64,000 nucleotides of DNA from Astropecten irregularis (GCA_963971285.1 OZ020253.1:4154001-4218000); one strand, 5' to 3'. Counted from the first letter of the stretch, positions 13,028 through 25,253 are shown. The notes: a model not told the origin generated them from the letters alone. Numbers and translations are program-made.

Positions 13028-13160
13028 TCGCAAAAATTCGCCATGAGTTTGCAACGCGTTGGCCAATCACACACATTGCGCGGAATTAATGTTGTCAAAC
13101 AAAATTTATGAATTGTGATTGGCCAACGCGTTGCAAAATCATGGTGGCGCACTTTTGTGA
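13028..13160. repeat. Inverted repeat, about 43-bp arms
   Basis: TTGCAACGCGTTGGCCAATC at 13048-13068 is mirrored as TGTGATTGGCCAACGCGTTG near 13114-13134, with outer arms also pairing. Likely a small fold-back element. Confidence 0.7.
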
Positions 13161-13743
13161 ATCGCCCGAATTGTCACTCGTCCACTTAAAGTTTTCCTTG
13201 CCAATCATAAGCCAATTTGCAAGCCTCAATTAAGTTCCTTTATAATCGGGTAGCTATGGCTCAATTGGCTTGCAGTTTCCCATAGACTTATTGGCCTAGC
13301 CCTTGCCCTATAGTCCAAGCCCAGTGAAATCCGTCTATCATACATCCAACCATGGACTTGACCTAGCCTCTAACAATTTCCCCCATGAAAGATGAAAACG
13401 ATTGGGACCTCATTTACACATCTTCAAAATCGTCTCAAAAATTGAAACTTTTTCATACAATTTTCAACCGTGATAAAAGAATTAATTTATTTGTTTTTTG
13501 TCCATCTATTTCTCTATTATGTCTTCTTTTCAAGAGCCATCTCTTCTAATATCTAGCTTTCAAAAAGGCATATCGTAAGATCTAACAATTATGAATAAGA
13601 CTAACTCTGTGTGCCTAAAAATCCTCAAAGTGTTGGCTTGCACGTTTTAAACAACAGTTTCTGTACTGAGTCTTTTTGTGTGTGAGAGTTTCACACTATT
13701 CGTAAAGTGCATGTTTCGTTTCGGTCCCGACGGTTCAAGTTGC

Positions 13744-14094
13744 TTAAAGGTAGTATACTTTGGTAAGAAGCCAAAACAGAAATGTTCACAGATTTACAGA
13801 TAACTTACAGGGTATGAAGATGGTGCTGGTAGAAACATACCGTTAAAATGCTGTATTTATCCAGAAAATAGTAAAGCAACGACCGAAAATCTTTTATATC
13901 TTTTAAAAGATCAAAAATAAAAGAGAAAAGACTTAAGATATACCGTGGCCGTTTTTCACTGTTTTACTAAAACCGTTGTGAGCACCGTATGGGACTGAAA
14001 TTTTCACAGATGACTGTTACCGTATCTGTCTTGATATTTTTGCCCATGAATCTGCATTTCTTTGACAAAAACCAGAGTACGATATTACCTTTAA
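13744..14094 (+). mobile_element. M1 MITE
   Basis: Nearly complete copy, both ends next to TTAA. Confidence 0.75.
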
Positions 14095-14104
14095 CTCGAA
14101 ATTA

Positions 14105-14468
14105 CCTGGGGCCAATTTCATACAGCTGCTTAAGCACAAATATTATTTTCTTAAAGGTACTATCATACTAGCATACCAAAACAAAAATCTTCACAGATTA
14201 TATAACTTATATATACAAGGTATAAAGGTGGTGATGGTAGAAACATACCATTAAGTACATGCCTGAAATGCTGTATTTCAATCCGGAAAATAATTAAACC
14301 AATGACCAAATACAATTTTGATCTTTTAAAGATAAAGAATAACTGTGACTGATTTAAATAATACTGTTATGGGCATTTTTCACCGTTTTCTCAAAAAGTG
14401 GCCACCGTATGGGACTGAAATTTTCACAGACTGTATCGTCCTTGATATTTTTAGCCATGAATCTGAAA
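14105..14468 (+). mobile_element. M1 MITE inserted in an M4 start
   Basis: GGGGCCAATTTCATACAGC is an M4 start; at the TTAA at 14151 an M1 copy begins. The M1 right end is lost after CCATGAATCTG. Confidence 0.6.
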
Positions 14469-14602
14469 AACCTCTTTAGGGTAAATGTTTACTTGTATTA
14501 AGTATTTCAGAGGGAAGTATAAACATTGAATGTACGTTTTCAGACAAAATAATCAAAATTAATCATTGATGCTTATGATAATATAGCTACACGAAGTTAC
14601 TG

Positions 14603-15320
14603 TTAAAGGTAAGATCATACCATGCATACAACAGAGAAATATCAAAGAATTGTCTCCAACTTACACGGTATACAGATGGTGATGGTAGAAACATACAGTT
14701 ACTGCCTGACATGCTGTATTTTGTTCAGGAAAGAGTACAACCAAAGACCCCAAAACGGTTTTTATCTCGGGGTGAGATCAAAACTCCTGTGAATAGATTT
14801 GAAATTACCGTGATTGTTTTTCACCGTTTTCTCAAAAATTGGGCACCGTGGAACTGGAAATGATTATAAGTGTATCTTTTTTTATATTTTTGCCCAAAAA
14901 TCTGTGTTCCTTTAGCAAAAACAACTAATATGAAGTTACCTTTAAAGGTAATATCATACTTTGGTTTTTATCAAAGAAATACAGATTCATGGGCACACAT
15001 ATCAAGACAGATACAGTAACAGTCATCTGTGAAAATTTCAGTCCCATATTGCCCACTTTTTTTAGAAAACAGTGAAAAACAGCCACAGTATTTCTTAAGT
15101 CTTTTCTCTTTTATTTTTGATCTTTTAAAAGATCAAAACGATTTTCAGTTGTTGTTTTACTAATTTCTGGATAAATACTCCATTTCAGGCGGAAAAATGT
15201 TAACAGTTGGTTTCTACTAGCATCATCTTCAATTCTTCATACCCTGAAAGTTATATGTAAATCTGTGAACATTTCTGTTTTGGTCTCTTACCAAAGTATG
15301 ATACTACAATGTACCTTTAA
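14603..15320. mobile_element. Two abutting M1 MITEs, tail to tail
   Basis: A plus-orientation copy (14603-14945) and a minus-orientation copy (14942-15320) share one TTTAAA junction, so the second used or recreated the TTAA of the first. Confidence 0.7.
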
Positions 15321-15529
15321 AGTTTACGTGTAGGCATATGACCTCCCACTCAAAAAGATACTCGGTAGCCTATACGAACGCTCTTTAATACTAAATATAG
15401 TTTCAGGGATCCATTAGAGTCACCACTGATTTACATCAAGAAATCTTGAAAACCTCTTCAGGGTAAGTCACTGAATAGAATCGTCTTCCTTCGCATCGGC
15501 AGTTTGGCTGGCTGAGTGTTTCTCCTTAC

Positions 15530-15690
15530 CAAGTTCATCTTAAATTCAAGACGATGGAACAAAAATAGAAACGACTCTTGTCCCAGAAAGTCTGCTTGTA
15601 GCAAGAAAGAGGCAAGTATTTGTTCGAACAAGACTGTTAGCCACTCTTTAACTGCCTTTCTGTACCGAACACGTCCATTTTGGAGCGTCA
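15530..15690 (-). CDS. Candidate orphan exon, second frame
   Basis: Open frame reading YRKAVKEWLTVLFEQILASF then FLGQESFLFLFHRLEFKMNL, ending at a good donor GTAAGG. It lies just downstream of the 57-codon candidate but in a different frame, with no acceptor I can see that joins the two. Unrecognised; possibly a frame-shifted remnant. Confidence 0.3.
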
Positions 15691-15710
15691 CTGTTATTCA
15701 TGGCGCGTAC

Positions 15711-15881
15711 CGTCGCCAAAGGCCTTCCCTTAGCGGCCGGTGTCTTCTCTAGTACCGTCGAGTCAGTCCAATCTCGGCCGTGCTGGCTCGCTAAATCGTG
15801 GGCTTCCTTCAGCACGGTGATGGTATCCAGTAAATCCGTGGACATCCTAAACAGGGCCCTGTCTTGTCGATCTAAGTCCTC
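15711..15881 (-). CDS. Candidate orphan exon, 57 codons
   Basis: An open stretch between acceptor TCATTGCCCAACAG and donor GTACGC, exactly 57 codons, phase 0 at both ends. It reads EDLDRQDRALFRMSTDLL, then TVLKEAHDLASQHGRDW, helical and charged, with coding-like codon choice; the other two frames have stops. I do not recognise the protein. A second open stretch follows in another frame (next entry), so the locus may be part of a gene or a decayed copy. Confidence 0.45.
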
Positions 15882-16185
15882 CTGTTGGGCAATGACACAC
15901 AATGAGGGAAAGAGAATGATAAATCGATGCGGCAGATGCAAGTGAAATCAGGCAAGATGGCCGGCGAAATAGTCCATGAATTACTGTTATAGCTATGGGC
16001 AGGCCAATTCAAGCACAAGGCTTTTCACAAGTGATGCAGTTGGGCGCTTAATATGCATGCTTCAAGCTTTTCGTGATGTACCTATGGTCTATCCTCAAAG
16101 AGAAAGTTCAAGTGTGTGAGCGTGCGTGCTTTTACGAGGTGCGACCACGGTTTAAAATTGGCAACAATGTTCATTGAACACGGCA

Positions 16186-16552
16186 TTAAAGGTAATACCA
16201 TACTTTAGTTTTTGTTCAAGAAATACAGATTCATGTGCAAAAATATCAAGGAATATACAGTAACAGTCATCAGTGAAAATTTCAGTCCCATACGGTGGCC
16301 ACTTTTTGAGAAAACAGTGAAAAACAGCCACAGTATTTTTTTAAGTCTTTTCTCTTTTATTTTTGATCTTTTAAAAGATCAACAAGATTTTCGGTCGTTG
16401 TTTTACAAATTTCTGGATAGATACACCATTTCAGGCGGAAAAAATTCAACGGTGGGTTTCTACTAGCATCATCTTCATACCCTGAAAGGTATATGTAAAT
16501 CTGTGAACATTTCTATTTTGGTTTCTTACCAAAGTATGATACTACCTTTAAG
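16186..16552 (-). mobile_element. M1 MITE
   Basis: Complete reverse copy with both TTAA sites and a central GATCTTTTAAAAGATC. Confidence 0.8.
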
Positions 16553-16705
16553 CATGACAAGTCTTCCTTTATATGATTACCAACCTAATTTTAATGTGAT
16601 GTTTACTGCTTTTGACATTTATCTGGCCATTGTTTGCTGAGCATAACATTCACAAGGAGTTTTGGCTATTGCATACTGATTTTATAAACCAAGGGTTTTT
16701 TATGC

Positions 16706-17045
16706 TTAAAGGTACAGTACAGGATTGGTAACATACCAAACAGAAATGTTCACAGATTTACGTATAACTTGCAGGGTATGGAGATGGTGGTGGTAGAAAC
16801 ATATACCATCAAAATATGTCCGCCTGAAATGGTGTATTTATCAAGAAATTAGTAAAACAAAGACTGAAAACAGTTTTGATCCCGGGGTAAGATCAAAACC
16901 ATTCTTTATTGGTCGGGTTTTTCGCTATTTTCTTTGGTCTCAGATGTCAGGTTGAGCTCAACTCAAATTGTTACAGATTTATCATTTCATGTACATACTG
17001 GATCAGACAAAGTGTGAGTGTGTATTATACTTACAGCAAATTTTG
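16706..17045 (+). mobile_element. M2 MITE inside an M4 copy
   Basis: Starts TTAAAGGTACAGTACAGGAT. M4 fragments lie on both sides (up to 16705, and GTGCTTAAAAGCAGCTC near 17049). Confidence 0.65.
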
Positions 17046-17503
17046 GTGCTTAAAAGCAGCTCTATGAAATTGGCCCCATCACAGAAGATATAAATATCAC
17101 CGAATGGAGCTTCAAGGAGGAAAAGATTGAACTAAAGCAGATGCTGTTTCCTTTGAGTACTTTTTATTTAACCCGTTCTTTCCATTATTCCTACTACAAA
17201 TTCATTTGACCCCATGTTAATTACGGTCTTCAGCTTTCAGGTTATGTAGGCCTATGCAAGCATCTTGTTTACTATAGAATCCCCATGGACTATAGTCTTA
17301 CTCTTAGGTTTCAACAAACAAGAAAATAGCACCCAAGTGCCGTGCGGGAGGCCTTAATTTCTACACACTCCACAATGGTAATGAAATTAAAACAGATGTC
17401 TATTTTTGGACTGTTGATTCGGTTTGGAGGTGGCAATTTGCAATTACGTGTTGTTGTTTATACACGCACTGAGCAGGGCACGATCACTTCAGCTATACAG
17501 AAT

Positions 17504-17650
17504 TCATTTAGAAGACAAAATTATAGGCCCGTCTGCGTTTTGTCGGATATTTGTTCCAAAATCAGTTTCCCGCTTTGAGATCCTACACATTTCTCTTAGG
17601 CCTGTATACAAAATGTCAGCAGCTAGAATTTCGTTCAAAGAATCTCGACT
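17504..17650 (-). CDS. Weak candidate terminal exon
   Basis: After acceptor CCTGTTGTCAG a 48-codon frame reads SRDSLNEILAADILYTGL and then REMCRISKRETDFG before TGA. The polypyrimidine tract is poor and an M1 MITE starts immediately upstream. It could be chance. Confidence 0.2.
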   Translation of the reverse strand, partial: SRDSLNEILAADILYTGLREMCRISKRETDFGTNIRQNADGPIILSSK

Positions 17651-17666
17651 CTGACAACAGGTAATG

Positions 17667-18026
17667 TTGTTTTTCTTTTTACAAAGAAATGCAGATTCAT
17701 GTGCACACATATCAAGAAAGATACAGTAATAATCATCTGTGAAAATTTCAGTCCACGGTGTCCACTTCTTGAGAAAACAGTGAAAAACGCCCACGATATT
17801 TTTAAAAACGTGTCGCCGTTATTTGTGATCTTTTAAAGATCAGAATTGTTTTTGGTCATTGGTTTTACTCTTTTTTTTCTGGATAAATAGGCCTACAGCA
17901 TTTCAGGCAGAAACATTTTAACATGTTTCTACCATCACCATCTTTATACCCTGTATAAGTTATAGGTAAAATTATTATGTGAAGATTTCTGTTCGGTATG
18001 CTACCAAAGTATGATAGTGCCTTTAA
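17667..18026 (-). mobile_element. M1 MITE, left end lost
   Basis: Reverse copy ending CCAAAGTATGATAGTGCC then TTAA. Confidence 0.65.
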
Positions 18027-18405
18027 GAAATCCTATATACCGGATATAATTCTCAACATTGGCTCTACTAAGTTTTTCAATGTTCCTCGGAATCGCTTTC
18101 CAGGGCTAGTATCGATCAAATTTGGTCGATTAATTTAAAGTCGTCTGCCCATACAGTGTATGTACTTAAAACTCTCAAAATGTATAGTCCTAATCTGAAA
18201 CCTTCCCCTTAAATAATTTATTATCTCTCAAAATAGGCTAATTGCAAAAATATTTTTTCAACGACTTTTCGTCGATTTATTTTTGCACTTGTGCAGAAAC
18301 GTTCTCTGAAATTTGGAAGTAGGTCAAAGACTAGAAACTGCGTAATGTGTTCTGACGTTGTGCTTGCAAACGGGTATACCCAGTCTGCAAGCTGTCCATT
18401 GAATA

Positions 18406-18517
18406 GTAAAGGTAGTACATGTATTATACAAATGACTGTTGCTGTATCTGTCTTGATATTTTTGCCCATGAATCTGGTTTTCTTTGATAAAAAACCAAAG
18501 TATGATATTACCTTTAA
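18406..18517 (+). mobile_element. M1 MITE, internally deleted
   Basis: Only about 110 bp: the left end is joined directly to the GACTGTTGCTGTATCTG right part. An M4 end (GCTTAATGGAATTTGCCCC) follows at once. Confidence 0.6.
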
Positions 18518-18552
18518 GCAAATTTTATGCTTAATGGAATTTGCCCCTGGTC

Positions 18553-19090
18553 GTGTTTAGCAACTCTCAGATTTCAAGTTCGAGAACGCAGGAGTACAAG
18601 ACTATAATATACGGACCGGTTGAGTAAATTTAATCCCATGCACCAAATCTTGGGTATATTGGATTTTCTTGTCAACTGCAAACTTGTCAGTTTTGTTTTA
18701 TCTAAGTTAATTATATGTGGCTGTACGTGTCCTCCACATTTTGAAATATCATGATTTTAAAAGTGATAATTGAAGCCAATCATCTATTTGTCAAAATGCA
18801 TTTCATGAAACTAACATCAATTTCATCAAAATCGGTGTTGTTCAAATAGGCCTAACCAATAATACCTATTTCTGTTCAAGTTAGTATAAGTCAATTTGGC
18901 ACGTTTGATTCTATTTTGTTTAATTTCAGACTTTCAGTTGTTAACACTCATGTAGGCCTATATACTTCGAGTTTTCAGTGAGGATTTCAAATGCAGTTTT
19001 CTCGAATGTGACTTTTCAGTCGGAAATAATTTCATTGCATTATGTATAAGTAATGAGCTTTCAGACCCAAACTATTTGCTCATTTTATCT
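18553..19090. other. Gene-free stretch
   Basis: No coding signal or recognised repeat. Confidence 0.4.
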
Positions 19091-19309
19091 TTAAAGGTTA
19101 CTTTGGTATAGCATACCAAAACGGAAATCTTTTAAAAGATTTATCTATGACTTACGGGGCATTAAGATGGTAGAAACATATCGTTAACATTATTCTGCCT
19201 GAAATGCTGTGTATTCCAACAAAAAAGTAAAACCAAAGACCAAAAACATTTTTTTAATTTTTTTTTATTTTTTTTTTTTACAAAACCCAAAGTATGAAGT
19301 TACCTTTAA
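19091..19309 (+). mobile_element. M1 MITE, internally deleted
   Basis: Both TTAA-linked ends are present; the right half is replaced by a T-rich run. Confidence 0.6.
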
Positions 19310-19639
19310 GTCTCACTATATACTTTAGACGGTTATAGCGTACATGGCTATATACAAGTAAATGAACACGTGTTACGTTGCCCGACTATGTTGGCGCAAT
19401 TAATTTAATTACACATTATATACGGTTGCCCTCGTTCTAGATGGATTTTTCAATTGCAGAGCCCGTTGCCATGGCAACAAGGGTAAAACAGAAATTTAAT
19501 TGCGATCAATTCGGTAGGAGCAACGATAAACAAATCGCTGAGTAATAATTTCGTCGTACGCTGTATAATATTAATAGCACGGGTTAAAATAAAATTAAAA
19601 ATTCATAAAGTGGATCGGGCATCTATTTAAAAATAAAAA

Positions 19640-20016
19640 AAATAATGGTATAATACATTTTATGATTGGTAAACTTGTCACAGAACAGCACTCATACTTT
19701 GTCGAATCCAGCATGTACATGATATTATAAACCTGTGAAAATTTGAGGTCAATCAGACATAGTCACGAGAAAATAGCGATAAAAAAACCGACTCAAGCTT
19801 TCATATAAAACATGAAGAATGGTTTTGATCTTACCTCGAGATCAAAACTGTTTTCGGTCTTTGTTTGAATTATTTCTGGATAAATACACCATTTCAGGCG
19901 GAAATATTTTAACGGTATGTTTCTACCATCACCATCTTCATACCCTGAAAGTGATACGTAAATGTGAACATTTATAATTTGGTATGTTACCAATCCTGTA
20001 CTGTACTTTTAAAAAG
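19640..20016 (-). mobile_element. M2 MITE
   Basis: Reverse copy ending CCAATCCTGTACTGTAC; includes GATCTTACCTCGAGATC in place of the M1 palindrome. Confidence 0.65.
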
Positions 20017-20457
20017 TAGAAATCAGTACATTTGTCTTTTTTTTTTTTTAGAGAGAGCACTTGTTTCAATAACCTTGTTTTCCAAATGCATGTCATAAAA
20101 CTTGATGAAATTTTGATCAAAATCGGTGAACTCTTTTTTTGAGATAACAAGGAATAACGATCTGTGTTTTGTACGAAGATTTTTTTGTTAAATTTCGATT
20201 ACTGTAATCGAAAACGGCTGATGTGACTGTTTAAAGTTTTGAAATACAGTTCTCGAATCTGAAAGCATTTCAGTGAGGAAGTGTTAGTATTTCCTGGAAA
20301 ATATTGGACCTCGTTTGAACCTGTGTAGCACTGCAAATCGAAACTTAATAATGAGGGTTGATCCGTAGTTATAATTATTGTTATCATTCATGGGCCGATT
20401 TCACAAAGCACTAAGACCAGGGCAGCTTTGATAGTTACTAGAATGGAAGAATTATAC

Positions 20458-20806
20458 TTAAAGATAGTATCATACTTTGGCAGCATACTAAACAGAAATC
20501 TTCACAGATTTACCTATAACTTCCAGGGTATAAAGATGGTGGTAGTAGAAATAAACCGTGAAAATTATTCCACCTGAAATGGTGTATTTATCCAAAAATA
20601 GTAAACCTACGACCGAAAATCTTTTTGATCTTTTAAAAGAAAAAAAAAGAAGAGAAAACACTTAAGAAATACTGAGGCTGTTTTCCACTGTTTTCACAAA
20701 AAGTGGACACCGTATGGGACAGACATTTTCACAGATGACTGTTTGTGCCCATGAATCTGCATTTCCGCTCGACAAAAACCAAGTAATGGAGTTATATTAC
20801 CTTTAA
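20458..20806 (+). mobile_element. M1 MITE
   Basis: Both TTAA-linked ends readable; slight decay of the right end. Confidence 0.7.
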
Positions 20807-20975
20807 ATAGGAATTACGCATGTTATCCTGACTGAATGAATACAATGATATTTCGTCGTAGTTAATAAAATGTCATCTTGGTCCGCGTGAACTTTCCCAG
20901 TTATTCAGGAAATGCAACTCTGATGACCTTTGGGATGTTAACTCGGTCATGCCAAATGTTAAATGTCTGTGTCGC

Positions 20976-21750
20976 TTAAAGGTAGTATCATACTTCCATA
21001 GGTGTCGATTTCTTTTCATGATTGGGGGGATGATTTGTGATTTGGTGTCCTATGCGAGGGAGCGAAGCGACCGAGCGGGGGAGGCTGTGGGAGGTGGGAT
21101 ATCCCCTCCCAAACCAGGGACTTTTTAATAAAAACAGAGTGGAAAAGTCGCATTTTAGAACATTTAAAAACGATATGCCGAAGAATAAAACAGTATAAAT
21201 TTACTGCGAAGACTAAAAAAAAAACCCAAGTATCATGTAATATTTCTATACAATCATCTTGAATGATATTCAACCTCGAAATATTGGGGGGGGGATGATA
21301 ATACACGCCATCCCCCTCACCTCAAATATTGGGGGGATATATCCCCCATCGCCGCCCCCCCCCCCCCCCCCCCGGGATCGACACCCATGCATACTTCGGT
21401 TCATGTCAAAGAAATACAGATTCATGGGCACAAATATCAAGGAAGATACAGCAACAGTCATCTGTGAAATGTCCAGTCCCCAACGGTGCCCACTTTTTGA
21501 GAAAACAGTGAAAAACGCTCACGGTATTTTCAAATCTTTTCACAGGAGTTTTGATCTCCCCGACATTCTCAACTGTTTTTGGTCTTTGGTTGTACTCTTT
21601 TCTGGATAAATACAGCATTTCAGGTAGAAAGATGTTAACGGTATGTTTCTACCATCACCATCTTTATACCCTGTAAGTTACCGGTATACGTAAATCTGTG
21701 GAGATTTCTGTCAAGTTGGCAGTGCTATCAAAGTATGAAGTTACCTTTAA
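20976..21750 (-). mobile_element. M1 MITE split by a hAT-type MITE
   Basis: TTAA, then the M1 end to CATACTTC, a 393-bp insertion, CATACTTC again, and the rest of M1 to the final TTAA. Confidence 0.8.
20997..21389. mobile_element. hAT-type MITE nested in M1
   Basis: Inverted ends CATAGGTGTCGATTTC and GATCGACACCCATG, flanked by the 8-bp duplication CATACTTC (20989-20996 and 21390-21397). Contains GGGGGGATGAT repeats and a poly-C run at 21355-21373. Confidence 0.85.
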
Positions 21751-21931
21751 AGGAAATAAGACTCGGATCAGAATTATTGTAATGGTAACCGGATAACGCA
21801 CATAGACAAGTGTGCATGCATGAAATTAATATAATATGGAAAGAAATATACACTGCATAAAATGCTACCGGTGCTTTAGGTTAGCATAAGGTTGGTGGTG
21901 GATGATTGTTTATGTATAGGATTACTGTGCA

Positions 21932-22190
21932 GGGGCCAATTTCACGTCCCTGCTTAGCCCCAAAATTTGCTAACCATGACATTTCTGTCTTCATAAAAGC
22001 AGGATTAACAACCAAATTTCCACGTGTTCGGTGTATCACTTGTGATTGTTCTTTGGCTGTTGTTCACTGACCATGAATATCACTGCACATTGAATATATC
22101 TAATGGTGGTTTGTTTTATTGGGCAAGACAGTTACAATGCATGTTCTAAGCAACTTTTTGTGCTAAGCATCTGCATGAAATTGGCCGCAG
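21932..22190 (+). mobile_element. MITE family M4
   Basis: GGGGCCAATTTCACGTCC start, GCAGGATTAACAACC core, end GCATGAAATTGGCC. Confidence 0.65.
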
Positions 22191-22256
22191 GATGAAAGGT
22201 TTAAAGCAAAGGTGATACATGTGATCGCTTATAATAGTTAAAGGGTATACACCAAG

Positions 22257-22497
22257 GGGTCGATAACACGAAGCCCTACGATCGATCGTAACTCGAGTTA
22301 CGAAGGATAACCCATCGTAACCAACATAGGGCTGCAATGCATCATAAGTCCTACGATTTCACCAAACTCATCGTAACTTACTATCAGTCGTAACACTTTT
22401 GATGTATCGCAGCCCTAGATGAGGTAGGCCCCATACGATGGGTTATCCTTCGTAACTGAAGTTACGATCGATCGTAAGGGCTTATTGAAATCGACCC
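22257..22497. mobile_element. Inverted-repeat element, GGGTCGAT ends
   Basis: Arms of about 70 bp: GCCCTACGATCGATCGTAAC pairs with the complement near 22463-22482, and GGATAACCCATCGTA is mirrored inside. A related copy is at 56752. Confidence 0.75.
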
Positions 22498-22515
22498 ACA
22501 AGTAAATATACTCAC

Positions 22516-22630
22516 TAGTATAGCCCTGAGCTGGCGTTTAGCAACTTCCCGACAACTGCCATCACACGTGTCACGTCTAGTCTCTTGATCCATGCTGCTA
22601 AGTCGTAGATGATACCATCAAGATCCGGAG
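22516..22630 (-). CDS. Candidate orphan exon, 37 codons
   Basis: Between acceptor CCTCTAACCAG and a strong donor GTGAGTAT the only open frame reads PDLDGIIYDLAAWIKRL then VMAVVGKLLNASSGLY, an amphipathic, protein-like sequence. Entry is phase 1 and exit phase 2. Neighbouring DNA is non-repetitive. The protein is not recognised and no adjoining exon with matching phase was found. Confidence 0.4.
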
Positions 22631-23465
22631 CTGGTTAGAGGTCTAAATCATTCGTAAAACTTCACCTAGAATGCACTTTGCTTCCATCATTTTAATACAT
22701 CTCCCAAATCCCTTTGCTGAGTCTCCAAAGTCCTGTGTATAATGTAGTCCTATACGGTTGCAATCTTGAGCTGTCATCGGAGATGGTTTGCACTTGAGTG
22801 GCCTGACCATGCCGTCGGCAAGACAAATTCAACGGCAGGGCGCACCGTCTAGCGCCCGGTCCGACTGATCGGCTCAACACGGTGACCGCAATACCGTGAC
22901 TATAGGGTACCGACCGGAATCCAGCACTTATCCGGTATGCATTTATGGTAATTAAAACCCAGGATGTGGCGATGTATACATCAAAGCTTGACTTGCAAGT
23001 ATTTGATCATGAAATTAAACCGCTAGCAGCAAAGCAGCGTAAAAAAAAAAGAATATTTAATTGAAGCCAAAAACAATATACCACACGAACCGATGCAATC
23101 GTGTACATACGATACACGATACAGCATCCCTATGGAATTATGCAGCGTTGTCAAACGCACTGCTTAGATATATGAGGTGATGAGTTGTGGCATTTGTAGC
23201 GCGCGCAATTCATTACAAGCAAAATGTCATGTTTTTTTCCCCGCGCAAAACACAGAATGCATGCCGTGACTACAAGTAGCAGACGATCGAATCCAGCCTT
23301 CTTTTTTTACTCATACGCTTCAGATCACACGTACAAATCAGCCACGAGGTTTTATATTATTATCACAAAGAGCACGGTGACCATGAATGGGAATTCTCCA
23401 AGGTACGTCAGTCAGGCGTTTTACCTTCATCTGTTACCATGACAACGAAGTGATAACCTCGAGGA

Positions 23466-23492
23466 AGGGGGGGGGGGGGGGGGGGGCGGGGG
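23466..23492 (+). repeat. Poly-G run
   Basis: An almost pure G run with one C. The length may be unreliable in the assembly. Confidence 0.8.
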
Positions 23493-23686
23493 TTGGGTTG
23501 AAAAATTACATCGCTGCCGAGTATCACCTAACTCAGTCTTGTATACATGTATACAAAATGCATGTAATATTATGTGTGTGTCATGTTAGTTCCTTCTATC
23601 GCAATTGTCTTTCCTTTACATGTACATAATTTCCTTCCTCCTAGACCTAGTTATTCTTCTTAAATATGTGTTTTTCAGTCGACGAT

Positions 23687-24051
23687 TTAAAGGTACTATC
23701 ATACTTTGGTAGCATACCGAAACAGAAATCTTCACAGATTTACCTATAATTTACAGGGTATGAAGATGGTGATGGTAGAAACATACCGTTCAAATTATTC
23801 TGCCTGAAATGCTGTATTTATCCAGAAAAGAGTAAAACCAATGACCAAAAACAATTTTGATCTTTGGAAGATAAAAAAAAACTGTGAAAAGATTTAAAAA
23901 ATACAGTGGGCATTTGTAACTGTTTTCTCAAGAGGTGGGCACCGTATTGGACTGGGAATTTCACAGAGGACTGTTACTGTATCTTCTTTGATATTTCTGC
24001 TCATGAATCTGTATTTCTTTGACAAAAACCAAAGTATGATATTACCTTTAT
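23687..24051 (+). mobile_element. M1 MITE
   Basis: Nearly complete copy starting at TTAA and ending CCAAAGTATGATATTACC. Confidence 0.75.
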
Positions 24052-24607
24052 AATGATAATTAATAAACATTTTTTCCATTTGATTTCAGATAACATTCTC
24101 AGGGTCGCAGCCAAAAAAAAAAAAAAATTGGGTCGATCAAGAAATTACCTTTAAAGGGGCTTTTCACCAAACTCAGTTTGAAGCTAAACCTACAAGTAAT
24201 GTTCTCAGGTAAATTTCATTTCAGGGCCACTATATACATGTAGATAAGGTATTTCATTGTCTGTGATATGTCAAAAATATCCAGCATCACCGAAATGGAA
24301 AGGGAAACTCATTTTCTAATAGTTTCTAATATTGCTTAGAGTTAGGAGGGCCTGACACGTTTTGGTCTTAGAAGGACCTTTATCAAAGGCTAAATGACAA
24401 TAGGACAAGAAGTAAAGATACACATTAATTTCTAATATCAATACAAGTAATAAATGCTGCAAACTGCTCATCAACCAAAATAATGACCTGAAATATATCA
24501 AATGCACGGAGTGTGGAGACGTTGACGTTTTGATCCTAGCAGGATCTTTCTCAAAGGCCAAGTTTGTAATAATCATCATTGAATCCTTTTATAGTTCCCA
24601 TTTGATA

Positions 24608-24978
24608 TTAAAGGTAATATCATATTTTGGTTTTTGTCAAAGAAATACAGATTCACAGGCAAAAATGTCAAGGAAGATACAGAAACAGTAATCTGTGAAA
24701 TTCCCAGTCCCATACGGTGCCCACTTTTTGCGAAAACAGTGAAAAATGCCTCAGTATTTTTTAAGTCTTTTCACTGTTATTTTTTATCTTTAAAAGATCA
24801 AAATTGTTTTATTCATTGGTTTTACTCTTTTCTCAATAAATACATCATTTCAGGCAGAACAATTTTAACGGTATGTTTCTACTTTTCTACCTTCACTATC
24901 TTCATACCCTGCAAATTAGAGGTAAATCTGTGCAGATTTCTGTCTCGGTATGCTACCAAAGTATGATAGTACCTCTAA
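24608..24978 (-). mobile_element. M1 MITE
   Basis: Complete reverse copy. Its last bases supply the stop codon of the candidate exon at 24975-25146. Confidence 0.75.
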
Positions 24979-25146
24979 AAAGATAATTCAAGCAAATGTG
25001 TCTGCGAATCGGAACACGAGTCTAGTTTTTCTGTGGTTCCAATGCAATGAGCCTCCTTGTACAATTCCTTGAACGAGACTTGAAGCATCTCTATGATAAA
25101 TTGAATGGAACTAATACGACTAGATTCAATGGAATATTCACATAGT
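24975..25146 (-). CDS. Candidate terminal exon ending inside a MITE
   Basis: After an excellent acceptor (TTTTTTTCTCCTGGGTTGCCAG) an open frame reads LCEYSIESSRISSIQF then MLQVSFKELYKEAHCIG and SCSDSQTHLLELSF before TAG. The stop lies in the first bases of an M1 MITE. The 275 bp between two M1 copies is the only unique DNA here. It looks helical and coding, but no family is recognised. Confidence 0.35.
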
Positions 25147-25253
25147 CTGGCAACCCAGGAGAAAAAAACAACATCATGTTCAAATGTTATTTTACAACCT
25201 ATCAAATTATGTATGTCTGTGCAGCACAGCTCATATGGATTAGAAGTGTTGAC

